In this document: in pieces, positions 24,839-32,564 of the stretch
Layout: each line of letters starts with the position of its first letter
Position numbering within the stretch: position 1 is the first letter of the stretch
NCBI GenBank assembly: GCA_041281825.1
Contig: CP166298.1
Span: 3,472,001-3,536,000 of the forward strand
DNA: 64,000 nucleotides
From: Paenibacillus_D tarimensis_A
GTDB lineage: Bacteria; Bacillota; Bacilli; Paenibacillales; Paenibacillaceae
Direction of reading: 5' to 3'
Translations under genes and position numbers: made by a program
The notes under the pieces: generated by a model
What the model was told of the DNA's origin: nothing
What the model saw: only the letters and a program-made list of their open reading frames with translations
Databases searched by the model: none

Positions 24839-25828
24839 TTGTCGCAGAACAATAACAACAACATATACGGCGGTCAAGCCGTTATCGAAGGCGTCATGTT
24901 TGCCGGCCGGCATGTGAACGTAACCGCGGTGCGCCGTAAAAACAGTGAGATCGTCTATTATGAGGTACCCAGAACGACAAAGCCGTGGGTGCAGAAGCTG
25001 AAGAAAATCCCGTTTATAAGGGGATTGGTCGGAATCATTGAAGCCAGCGCCAAAGGCTCGCAGCATCTGAACTTCTCCGCTGAAGCTTATGCGGAAGACG
25101 AATCGGCCGACCAGACCGATCCAAGCGGCCTGAAGGAGCAGCCGAAAGAAGAAGAGGAAAAATCCGGCTGGAGCTTGACGATGGTCGTGGGCGTAGCGGT
25201 TGCGGGCGTTATTTCATTTATCGTAGGCAAGCTCGTTTTCACCTTGGTCCCGGCTGCGGTGGAACAGCTGTTGTTCGGCAACGCGTTTGAAAACATATTT
25301 ATTCATAACCTTATCGAAGGCTTGATAAAAATCGGATTTCTGCTTACTTATCTATATCTCATCTCTCTGACTCCGATCGTCAAAAGGCTGTTCCAATATC
25401 ACGGGGCAGAGCATAAAGTAATAAGCGCCTATGAAGCCGGAATGGAGCTTAACGTACGCAACGTCCAGAAGTTCAATACGCTTCATTACCGCTGCGGCAG
25501 CAGCTTCATTGTATTATCGGTCATTATCGGTGTCTTCGTTTATTCCTTTTTTCATTGGGATTCTTTATGGGAGCGGATTTATTTGCGGATTCTTCTGCTG
25601 CCTGTTGTACTGGGCGTCTCCTACGAAGCGCTTCGCTTCACGAATCTGCTTCGCGAAACGCCTGTTCTCCGCTTCCTGGGGTATCCGGGTTTATGGCTTC
25701 AAAAGCTGACGACCAAGGAACCGACCGACGATCAAGTCGAGGTGTCCATCGCTTCCTTTAACCGGATGCGCGAGCTTGACCGTGAAATGGCTGGCTTACA
25801 GCCGGAGGCAAATCGTTCCGTAAGCTGA
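24839..25828 (+). CDS. yqhQ: YqhQ family (DUF1385) membrane protein
   Basis: Family motifs 'YGGQAVIEGVMFAGRHVNVTAVRR' at the N-terminus, 'GAEHKVISAYEAGMELNVRNVQKFNTLHYRCGSSFIVL' and 'ALRFTNLLRETPVLRFLGYPGLWLQKLTTKEPTDDQVEVS' at the C-terminus are diagnostic for DUF1385. About four membrane segments lie between, after an acidic linker near residues 85-110. The TTG at 24839 is preferred because GAGGAAGG lies 10 nt upstream; a GTG ten codons earlier has no ribosome site. 329 residues. Function unknown. Confidence 0.9.
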   Translation: MSQNNNNNIYGGQAVIEGVMFAGRHVNVTAVRRKNSEIVYYEVPRTTKPWVQKLKKIPFIRGLVGIIEASAKGSQHLNFSAEAYAEDESADQTDPSGLKEQPKEEEEKSGWSLTMVVGVAVAGVISFIVGKLVFTLVPAAVEQLLFGNAFENIFIHNLIEGLIKIGFLLTYLYLISLTPIVKRLFQYHGAEHKVISAYEAGMELNVRNVQKFNTLHYRCGSSFIVLSVIIGVFVYSFFHWDSLWERIYLRILLLPVVLGVSYEALRFTNLLRETPVLRFLGYPGLWLQKLTTKEPTDDQVEVSIASFNRMRELDREMAGLQPEANRSVS

Positions 25829-25845
25829 AGAAGAGGGTGATTGAT

Positions 25846-26136
25846 ATGCGCAGATTGCATCCTGGAGCCGTTGTGATATTTGTTCTGGCAGCCGTAGGGC
25901 TCGTTGTGATGCTGATTCAAAATCCAGGCGGATTTTTCATTCCGGTCATCGTGCTTGGCCTCATCTTTCTATTGTACAAATTTCCGCCGTCGCGTTTACG
26001 GTCGCAAGTCGCTGACCGCCGCAGTTCCAAACGGCAGCAGCCTTCCGCCAAACCGAAATCAGCAAGAAAAAATATCCCGTTTCGCGTTATTGAAGGCGGC
26101 AAGGACGACGATGATGATGTACCGAAATACCATTAA
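25846..26136 (+). CDS. Small membrane protein, function unknown
   Basis: 96 residues. Two hydrophobic segments (about 7-22 and 28-43) are followed by a strongly basic stretch rich in Arg/Lys/Ser and a final acidic run (DDDDDV). ATG 25846 has AGAGG 9 nt upstream and follows the yqhQ stop by 17 nt, so they are co-transcribed. No family recognised. Confidence 0.75.
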   Translation: MRRLHPGAVVIFVLAAVGLVVMLIQNPGGFFIPVIVLGLIFLLYKFPPSRLRSQVADRRSSKRQQPSAKPKSARKNIPFRVIEGGKDDDDDVPKYH

Positions 26137-26153
26137 TACCGGACGAAATTAAA

Positions 26154-27077
26154 TTATTTGCGGGAATCGGCAAAAAATGTTGCGGCCGCCACACGGCCGG
26201 CCTCAAATAACCGTTCGCTCGCTTCGGGAGACAGATTGAACTGCGTCGTGCTTATGCCGAGAGTCGGTATTTTGATTGTTCGTTCCCGGTTTTCCTTTTC
26301 GATATAACGTTCATCGTGCGCTTGCATCATCGTTTCGAAGATCGCCTGGAGCATCGTAATCGGACCGCGAATCGTTCGCGGTTCGTTTTTGTTTTTCCCC
26401 ACCAATTGATATCCGATGACCGGAATCGCATTGTTCCGGTTATGCTCCTCCTCGTCAAACAACCACAACGGGAAATTGCTGAGTAAACCTCCATCTACAA
26501 TATAGGCGCTTTTTCGGGGACGCTGCAGTTTGCCTACATGCGATCTGAGCTTCTTTTCCTTCAGGATGACCGGGTCGAAAAAATAAGGAATGCTCGCGCT
26601 CATTCGGACTGCTTTCGCCACCTCAAGACGATTGGGCTGAATCCCGTAGAAGACGATATCATCGGGCAGCACCAACAGTCTGCCGTTTGAAATATCGGAG
26701 GCGACGATTCTAAGCTTGCCCCGGGGAAGATCGGCGAACGTGCGAACGCCTCTCGCCCGCAGAAGCTCAGCAATCCATTGCTCCAGTACATCTCCGGAAA
26801 ACAATCCTTTTCGCAGAAGCAGTCGGATCGCAGGGCCGATGATTTTCACATTGAAAACCGGCGACCTTTTAAGGAAGGAAGTGAACGGGGTCTGCTGAAT
26901 AATCGGTTTCATTTCTTTCGCCGTATACCCGGCCGCAAGCATCGATGCAATAATGGCGCCGGTGGAAGTGCCCGCCACTTGGTTAAACGTTATTCCGTAC
27001 CGCTCAGTGGCATATACCGCTCCCACCAGCGAAATCCCCTTCATTCCGCCGCCTTCGAACACCGCATTTATTTGCAC
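26154..27077 (-). CDS. Patatin-like phospholipase (YqhO type)
   Basis: Predicted serine acyl hydrolase. The oxyanion motif 'EGGGMKG' is at residues 8-14, the nucleophile elbow GTSTG near 40, and the catalytic Asp in 'IVDGGLLSNFPLW'. GTG 27077 is chosen (GGAGG 7 nt upstream), giving 307 residues; the longer frame lacks a ribosome site. It is next to mntR as in Bacillus. Substrate unknown. Confidence 0.88.
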   Translation of the reverse strand: MQINAVFEGGGMKGISLVGAVYATERYGITFNQVAGTSTGAIIASMLAAGYTAKEMKPIIQQTPFTSFLKRSPVFNVKIIGPAIRLLLRKGLFSGDVLEQWIAELLRARGVRTFADLPRGKLRIVASDISNGRLLVLPDDIVFYGIQPNRLEVAKAVRMSASIPYFFDPVILKEKKLRSHVGKLQRPRKSAYIVDGGLLSNFPLWLFDEEEHNRNNAIPVIGYQLVGKNKNEPRTIRGPITMLQAIFETMMQAHDERYIEKENRERTIKIPTLGISTTQFNLSPEASERLFEAGRVAAATFFADSRK

Positions 27078-27156
27078 AGTCGCCCCTCCCCGTAATAACA
27101 GCACTATTAGATATATACGGGGCACAACAGCAATCATGATTGAATGCAAATGCAAA

Positions 27157-27182
27157 AGCGCCTGCCTCGGGTGGCAGACGCT
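27157..27182 (-). terminator. Intrinsic terminator after mntR
   Basis: Minus strand AGCG-CTGCC stem with a CACCCGA-type loop and TTTTGCATTT after it, about 55 nt beyond the mntR stop. Confidence 0.7.
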
Positions 27183-27236
27183 CTGTAATTGCGCTTGTGA
27201 TTCGATTCCATTTCAATACCTGTTTAACGGTAATGC

Positions 27237-27659
27237 TCAATCGTTTTCCAATTCGGTCCGAATACGCGCCAGCTCTTCCAAGCGGCTTGGTTCCTTTCGT
27301 AAAAACTCCACCAACGTTTCGATACAAGTAATGGAGTCCCAACTGAGATGATGCTCGATTCCTTCGACATCCTTGTAAATGTTCTCATCCTGGACTCCAA
27401 TCATCGTAAGAAACGTCTCGAGCAGCTGATGGCGGTCGACAAGCCGCTTTCCCATCTTCTTTCCTTTATTGGTAAGTACCAGTCCGCGATATTTTTCATA
27501 GATGAGATAATTGTCCTTGTCCAGCTTTTGAATCATCTTCGTTACCGACGAGGGATGAACCTCCAAGCCTTCGGCAATATCCGAGACGCGTGCGTATCCT
27601 TTTTCATCGATGAGTTTATAGATTCGTTCCAAATAGTCTTCCATGCTCGGAGTCGGCAT
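27237..27659 (-). CDS. mntR: Manganese-responsive transcriptional regulator MntR
   Basis: DtxR-family repressor/activator of manganese transport. 140 residues (Bacillus MntR has 142). The metal ligands known for MntR are in place: Asp8 and Glu11 in 'PSMEDYLERIY', His near 77 in 'DRHQLLE', and the cluster 'VEGIEHHLS' near 98-106. The N-terminal winged helix carries 'VHPSSVTKMIQKLDKDNYL'. It lacks the SH3-like domain of DtxR, as MntR does. A good promoter lies upstream. Confidence 0.94.
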   Translation of the reverse strand: MPTPSMEDYLERIYKLIDEKGYARVSDIAEGLEVHPSSVTKMIQKLDKDNYLIYEKYRGLVLTNKGKKMGKRLVDRHQLLETFLTMIGVQDENIYKDVEGIEHHLSWDSITCIETLVEFLRKEPSRLEELARIRTELEND

Positions 27660-27704
27660 TGAAAGCTCCCCCTAACTTGCGTTCATTCCAAACGGTCTCT
27701 ATGT

Positions 27705-27734
27705 ATCATACACTGACAGGCCTATATATCGCAA
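27705..27734 (-). promoter_or_regulatory. Promoter of mntR
   Basis: Minus strand TTGCGA (27729-27734), 18 nt, TATGAT (27705-27710). Confidence 0.6.
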
Positions 27735-27820
27735 CCGGACATGCATCATCTGCCAGGATTTGAAATCGTAACTCGGGACCAAACTATCGGAAAGCATGTC
27801 TTATTATAGGGGGGATCGGG

Positions 27821-28891
27821 ATGACGAAATCCGTGCTGACGGAGCAGAAGAAGAAGTCGGAAGCCAAAACCTCTTTCGTCCCGGAGCTTGTTTATTTCGA
27901 ACCGGGCGCGCTTGACTATCCAAAAGGAAAACAGATTTATAATTGGGTTCACGAGCAAGGCATACCCTTCCGGATGACGACCTCGCATAACCGGATTACC
28001 AACCTTCCGGGCGAAACCGAGCTTGAACAATACAAGACGGCAAAGAGGACACTCGTTGTCGGCGTGCGAAAAACGCTCAAATTCGACACATCCAAGCCTT
28101 CCGCAGAATATGCGATACCAATCGCTACCGGATGCATGGGCCACTGTCATTATTGCTATTTGCAAACGACACTTGGCGCCAAGCCCTATATCCGCGTTTA
28201 CGTCAATATGGATGATATTCTGGAAGCGGCGCGTGGTTATATTGACGAGCGGAGACCGGAAATCACCCGTTTCGAAGCCGCATGCACATCGGACCCCGTC
28301 GGACTGGAACCGATCACCGGAAGCTTAAAACAGCTTATCGAATTTATGGCGGACCAGGAATTCGGCCGATTGCGTTTTGTGACCAAGTTTCACCATGTCG
28401 ACTCCCTGCTCGATCTCCGCCATAACGGGCATACTCGAATCCGCTTTAGCGTGAACAGCAAATATGTGATCAAAAATTTCGAACCTGCAACCTCCAAATT
28501 CGAAGAACGGATCGAAGCGGCAGGCAAGGTTGCGAGGGCCGGTTACCCGCTTGGATTTATCATTGCGCCGATCATCTGGCACGAAGGATGGGAAGAGGGA
28601 TATGCGGAACTGATAAGCTCGCTTTCCCGTACACTGGATGCCGGAAATGTTAATGATCTTACGTTCGAACTGATCCAGCACCGCTTTACAAAAACAGCGA
28701 AGAATGTAATCGAAAAGCGTTATCCGCGAACAAAACTGGAGATGGATACGGAGAAACGGAAATATAAATGGGGAAGATGGGGACAAGGAAAGTATGTTTA
28801 TCCCGACGAACAGGCGGATGCGCTCCGCATGTTTCTCTCGGAGCGCATCTTCGAGCACTTTCCCGGGGCCAAAATCGAATATTTTACCTGA
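27821..28891 (+). CDS. splB: Spore photoproduct lyase
   Basis: Radical SAM enzyme that reverses the UV-induced spore photoproduct in germinating spores. The CxxxCxxC cluster appears as CMGHCHYC near residues 105-112, and the conserved catalytic cysteine is in 'FEAACTSDPVGLEP' near 151. The C-terminus 'KLEMDTEKRKYKWGRWGQGKYVYP' is the family tail. 356 residues. No splA precedes it. It starts at ATG 27821 with GGGGGG upstream. Confidence 0.95.
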   Translation: MTKSVLTEQKKKSEAKTSFVPELVYFEPGALDYPKGKQIYNWVHEQGIPFRMTTSHNRITNLPGETELEQYKTAKRTLVVGVRKTLKFDTSKPSAEYAIPIATGCMGHCHYCYLQTTLGAKPYIRVYVNMDDILEAARGYIDERRPEITRFEAACTSDPVGLEPITGSLKQLIEFMADQEFGRLRFVTKFHHVDSLLDLRHNGHTRIRFSVNSKYVIKNFEPATSKFEERIEAAGKVARAGYPLGFIIAPIIWHEGWEEGYAELISSLSRTLDAGNVNDLTFELIQHRFTKTAKNVIEKRYPRTKLEMDTEKRKYKWGRWGQGKYVYPDEQADALRMFLSERIFEHFPGAKIEYFT

Positions 28892-29599
28892 TTATCCAAG
28901 CCACGATGGAGCGAATTGATTGAGCCAGATCGTGATTCTGGTCATCTGATCGGTGAACAGCAGGATGCCCATGACAATCATGAGCGCACCTCCGATTTTC
29001 ATCACCGTACTCGAATATTTCAAGATCCAGCGCGTCGAACCGATGAAAAACGCAAGCACGAAAAACGGGATGGCGAAACCAAGCGAATATGCGGTCGTTA
29101 ACTGAAACCAGGATCCCGGCGATGCCGCAGCCAGTCCCAGTATCGCCGTCAATATCGGACCGACGCAAGGCGACCAGCCGGCCGAAAAGCCGATCCCGAA
29201 AATAAACGAACCGAGAAACCCTTTCTTGTCCATGTTCAAACGAAGCTTTCGTTCCTTCATCAATACTTGCGGCTGAAACAGACCGAGCAGAAACAAGCCA
29301 AGCAAAATAATGAGAATGGCGGATAATTGCCGGATGAGCTGCTGATAATCTCTGAAAAAATCGGCGAGCACATTGGTACCGTACCCTAAAGTATAAAAAA
29401 CCATTGAGAATCCGAGTAAAAAGAAAAACGTGTGCGTCATGGTGCGGATACGGACTTCACGCGTCCGGTGCTCCGCCTTCAGATCGCTGACGGAAATTCC
29501 CGTGATATAAGATAAATAAGACGGGTACAAGGGCAAACAGCAAGGAGAGACGAAGGAAGCGATTCCGCCACCGAATGCGAGCCAAAGGTTAAGATCCAT
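28892..29599 (-). CDS. CcdA-family cytochrome c biogenesis / thiol transport membrane protein
   Basis: Passes reducing equivalents across the membrane to extracytoplasmic thioredoxin-like proteins. About six membrane segments. The paired redox cysteines are in 'SFVSPCCLPLYPSYLSY' (residues about 17-33) and 'GWSPCVGPILTAILG'; the first motif has two adjacent Cys. 235 residues. It follows znuB by 19 nt on the same strand, so it may be expressed with zinc uptake. It is convergent with splB with no gap. Confidence 0.9.
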   Translation of the reverse strand: MDLNLWLAFGGGIASFVSPCCLPLYPSYLSYITGISVSDLKAEHRTREVRIRTMTHTFFFLLGFSMVFYTLGYGTNVLADFFRDYQQLIRQLSAILIILLGLFLLGLFQPQVLMKERKLRLNMDKKGFLGSFIFGIGFSAGWSPCVGPILTAILGLAAASPGSWFQLTTAYSLGFAIPFFVLAFFIGSTRWILKYSSTVMKIGGALMIVMGILLFTDQMTRITIWLNQFAPSWLG

Positions 29600-29618
29600 A
29601 AATCGAAAGCTCCTAAAC

Positions 29619-30422
29619 TCATATTTTGAAGCCGCGTTTGATAAGGAGCAGCAGCATAAGCACGCTAATGAGAAGCATCACGATGGTGCCGCCGGGAGCC
29701 AGGTTCCACACTCCGGCGATCATCAGTCCGAAGATAACGGCAACCTCCCCGATCATGATGACCGTGAAGACCGACTGTCGGAAGCTCCGTGCGACGATCA
29801 GACTGCAAGCCGCAGGAACCGTTAATAGTGCCGATACCAGCAGGGCGCCGACGATTTTGATAGACACATTGATTACAAGCGCGGTCAATATACTAATCAT
29901 AATATTAAAATACCGTACAGGCAAACCGTTGACAGCTGCCGCATCTTCGTCGAACGTTAACAGAAACAGATCTTTATAATGAATCCAAATCGTAATGAGT
30001 ACAAACACAGTGACGGCCCCAATCAGTATTAGATCAAGGTCGCCAAGCGTTAAGATGCTTCCGAACAAATAGCTTGTCACGTTAGTCGTAAACCCTTTGC
30101 CCGATGTAAACAACAGCGAGGCAAGCGCCACCCCGCCGGACATGATAATTGCAATAGAGAGCTCGGCATAGGATCTGTACGCGCGGCGCAGTTTTTCAAT
30201 CGCAAAGGCCGCTGCAAGCGCAAACAGAAGGCCCATGCCAATCGGAAATATGCCTGTAAGAAATCCCAGGGCCACACCGGCGATCGATACGTGCGCAAGC
30301 GTATCGCCGATCATGGAAAGCCGCCGCAGCACAAGAAACAGCCCCATTAAAGGAGCTGTTATACCAATCAATAGTCCGCCGATCAGCGCTCGTTGAAAAA
30401 ATTCGCTAAATAGTATATCCAA
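29619..30422 (-). CDS. znuB: Zinc ABC transporter permease
   Basis: ABC-3 family permease with about eight membrane helices. Family features are 'GLLIGITAPLMGLFLVLRRLSMIGDTLAHVSIAGVALGFL' and 'VKIVGALLVSALLTVPAACSLIVARSF'. 267 residues. Zinc rather than manganese is inferred from the His-rich binding protein and the Zur box at the operon head. Confidence 0.9.
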   Translation of the reverse strand: MDILFSEFFQRALIGGLLIGITAPLMGLFLVLRRLSMIGDTLAHVSIAGVALGFLTGIFPIGMGLLFALAAAFAIEKLRRAYRSYAELSIAIIMSGGVALASLLFTSGKGFTTNVTSYLFGSILTLGDLDLILIGAVTVFVLITIWIHYKDLFLLTFDEDAAAVNGLPVRYFNIMISILTALVINVSIKIVGALLVSALLTVPAACSLIVARSFRQSVFTVIMIGEVAVIFGLMIAGVWNLAPGGTIVMLLISVLMLLLLIKRGFKI

Positions 30423-30473
30423 TCCGAGTTCCTGCCTTCCCGCCCTTGCCTCGTCTTCTGTTATATCCTCTGT

Positions 30474-31280
30474 CTAAATGACGATTTGTTTTCGCTTCTC
30501 CATCGACAGCCGCAAATCCTTCAACGTATGCGCCAGATCGTTCTCTGCACAATTTTCCAAATCGTGCGAATGACGAACATAGAACTTCAATTTGCCGTTT
30601 TGCTGAACCGGCTCTTGTCCCAAATAGGAACGAACCATCTCCATATCGTGCGAAACCATCAGGAACGTTATATTATGATGCTGGTGCATATGCTTAATCA
30701 TATGGAAGAAGCTTTCCTGCGTCTCCGCATCAATGCCGATCGTCGGTTCGTCGAGAATGAGCAGCGCCGGATTGTTGATGAGGGCGCGGGCAAGAAATAC
30801 CCGCTGCTGCTGGCCTCCGGACAGCTGACCGATCCGTTTGCCGGACAAGTCTTCGATGCCCATCGCAATCATAGCATCCTCCGCTTTGATCTGCTCTTTC
30901 TTGGATATTCTTGAGAACAGCTTATTTCTGCCATACAGTCCGGAGAGCACAACCTCGCGCACCGTTGCCGGAAATAGCGGATTAAAGCTGTTCTTCTGCG
31001 GAACGTAGCCGATCAGGTCCCACCTTCTGAACTTGTCAATCGGTTCGCCGAATAACGAGATCATACCCTGCTCAGGCTTCAGCAATCCGACAATCATGCG
31101 CAGCAATGTCGTTTTGCCCGCACCGTTCGAGCCGATTAACCCGACGAAATCCCTTTCTTTAACGGAAAAATTCAAATCTGCAATGACCTGCTGCTGCTCA
31201 TAGGAAAACGCGACATGCTGCAGGGTGAGAATATCCAGATGGCAAGCGGCGGCGGATTCTGCGTTCATTGGCTTCAGCAT
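30474..31280 (-). CDS. znuC: Zinc ABC transporter ATP-binding protein
   Basis: Walker A 'GSNGAGKTT', signature 'LSGGQQQRVFLARAL' and Walker B 'LLILDEPTIGID' are all present, with 'SHDMEMV' as the switch histidine. A C-terminal extension of about 30 residues follows the domain. ATG 31280 is preferred (AAGGAGG upstream), giving 268 residues. Middle gene of znuA-znuC-znuB. Confidence 0.92.
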   Translation of the reverse strand: MLKPMNAESAAACHLDILTLQHVAFSYEQQQVIADLNFSVKERDFVGLIGSNGAGKTTLLRMIVGLLKPEQGMISLFGEPIDKFRRWDLIGYVPQKNSFNPLFPATVREVVLSGLYGRNKLFSRISKKEQIKAEDAMIAMGIEDLSGKRIGQLSGGQQQRVFLARALINNPALLILDEPTIGIDAETQESFFHMIKHMHQHHNITFLMVSHDMEMVRSYLGQEPVQQNGKLKFYVRHSHDLENCAENDLAHTLKDLRLSMEKRKQIVI

Positions 31281-31334
31281 TGGGGTCTCCTCCTTTCTGT
31301 ATGATTGGTCTGCCAAATTCTAAACACGCTTCTT

Positions 31335-32438
31335 CTATTGTAATGCCTTCAATAAATTTTGCAAATTGACTTCCATCAGCGAAATATAGTTTTCACCGGC
31401 TTTTTCCTGTTCAGGGGTTAGCCCTTCCAGCGGATTCAGCACAAGCGTATCTACTTTTGCTTCCCGTGCCAGCGTCTTCGCTAGTTGATCGGAGACCAGC
31501 TCCTCGAAGAAAATATATTGGATTTCGTTCTCTTTCACGAAATTGGCAATGCGAAGCAAGTCTTGCGGGAGCGGTTCCGCTTCGGCAGAAAGTCCCATAA
31601 TCGCCACTTGATTCAGACCGTAATCACGGCACAAGTAACCGAATGCCTGATGGGAAACGACAATATCCTTGCTTGCCGTTTGAGCTAGCTCTAGCGTAAA
31701 CTTCTCGTCAAGTGCAGCCAGCTTCTGTTTAAGCGCTTCGTAGTTGGCCGTATAAGCTTCTTTATTGGCCGGATCCGCTTCGATGAAGCTGTTTTTAATA
31801 TTTTCGGCCATAATGATTGCGGATTTGGGGCTTACCCACGTATGCGGATCTACTGTGTGCGAATGACCATGGTCATCTTCCACGTGTTCTTCCTCTTCGT
31901 GCGCGGCATTCTCTTCGTGCCCATGCGCGTCTTCCTCGTGTCCATGCCCATCTTCTTCATGTCCTTCTTCTTCATGTCCTTCTTCTTCGTGAGCAGCCTC
32001 GGCCTCGGCTTCGGCATCGCCGTCAATCAGTTCAATGCCTTCGCTGACCGCCATGGCGGTAACCTGCACGTCTTTTCCTAGCCCTTCCAGGAAATCGTCC
32101 ACCCAGCCTTCCAGTCCGGCTCCATTATACAAAAACAGCTGTGCTTTGGCAGCACGGTCAAGATCCCGCGGCTTAGGGCTCCAATCATGCGGTTCTACAC
32201 CTGCCGGAATCAGATTGACGACCTCGGCATGTTCTCCCCCAATTGCACCGGCAAAAAAATAGATCGGGTAGAAGCTCGTAACAACACTGATTCTTCCCTT
32301 TTCCGACTGATCTGTTCCGCTTGCTCCGTTACTCTCGTCCGAAGCTTGCTTGCCGCATGCGGCAAGAAGCGTCATCCCAATAAGTAAAACCACCGCTAAG
32401 CAGCAATTTATCGTTTTTCCGGCAACTCTGTTCCACAT
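31335..32438 (-). CDS. znuA: Zinc ABC transporter substrate-binding lipoprotein
   Basis: Cluster A-I metal-binding protein. The signal peptide ends in the lipobox 'LLAAC' (about residues 25-29). The metal-binding histidines are in 'GVEPHDWSPKP', 'VDPHTWVSP' and 'VVSHQAFGYL'. Between them, at about 148-196, lies a His/Glu/Asp-rich loop with repeated HEEEGH and HGHEED units, the hallmark of zinc rather than manganese binders. 367 residues. First gene of the operon, with a Zur box between promoter and gene. Confidence 0.94.
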   Translation of the reverse strand: MWNRVAGKTINCCLAVVLLIGMTLLAACGKQASDESNGASGTDQSEKGRISVVTSFYPIYFFAGAIGGEHAEVVNLIPAGVEPHDWSPKPRDLDRAAKAQLFLYNGAGLEGWVDDFLEGLGKDVQVTAMAVSEGIELIDGDAEAEAEAAHEEEGHEEEGHEEDGHGHEEDAHGHEENAAHEEEEHVEDDHGHSHTVDPHTWVSPKSAIIMAENIKNSFIEADPANKEAYTANYEALKQKLAALDEKFTLELAQTASKDIVVSHQAFGYLCRDYGLNQVAIMGLSAEAEPLPQDLLRIANFVKENEIQYIFFEELVSDQLAKTLAREAKVDTLVLNPLEGLTPEQEKAGENYISLMEVNLQNLLKALQ

Positions 32439-32470
32439 TATACAAATCTCCTATCCCATTCTATTAGTAA

Positions 32471-32518
32471 TCGTAACAATTACGTAAAAATTATAGCGGT
32501 GTATTCTTCCTCTGTCAA
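32471..32518 (-). promoter_or_regulatory. Promoter and Zur box of the znu operon
   Basis: Minus strand TTGACA (32513-32518), exactly 17 nt, TATAAT (32490-32495). Immediately downstream is ACGTAATTGTTACGA (32471-32485), which matches the Bacillus Zur consensus TCGTAAT-N-ATTACGA at 12 of 14 defined positions and overlaps the expected start of transcription. Confidence 0.85.
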
Positions 32519-32533
32519 CAAACAGATATAAAT

Positions 32534-32557
32534 AAGCGGCCCATAGGCGGGCCGCTT
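32534..32557 (-). terminator. Intrinsic terminator after metG
   Basis: Minus strand AGCGGCCC-(6 nt)-GGGCCGCT followed by TATTTATAT, 8 nt after the metG stop. Confidence 0.8.
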
Positions 32558-32564
32558 CCTTCAT

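Noticed and set aside
24629..25066. N-terminal extension of yqhR to about 319 residues
   Set aside because: The added part overlaps the yqhQ promoter and coding start on the other strand and is not like the YqhR family.
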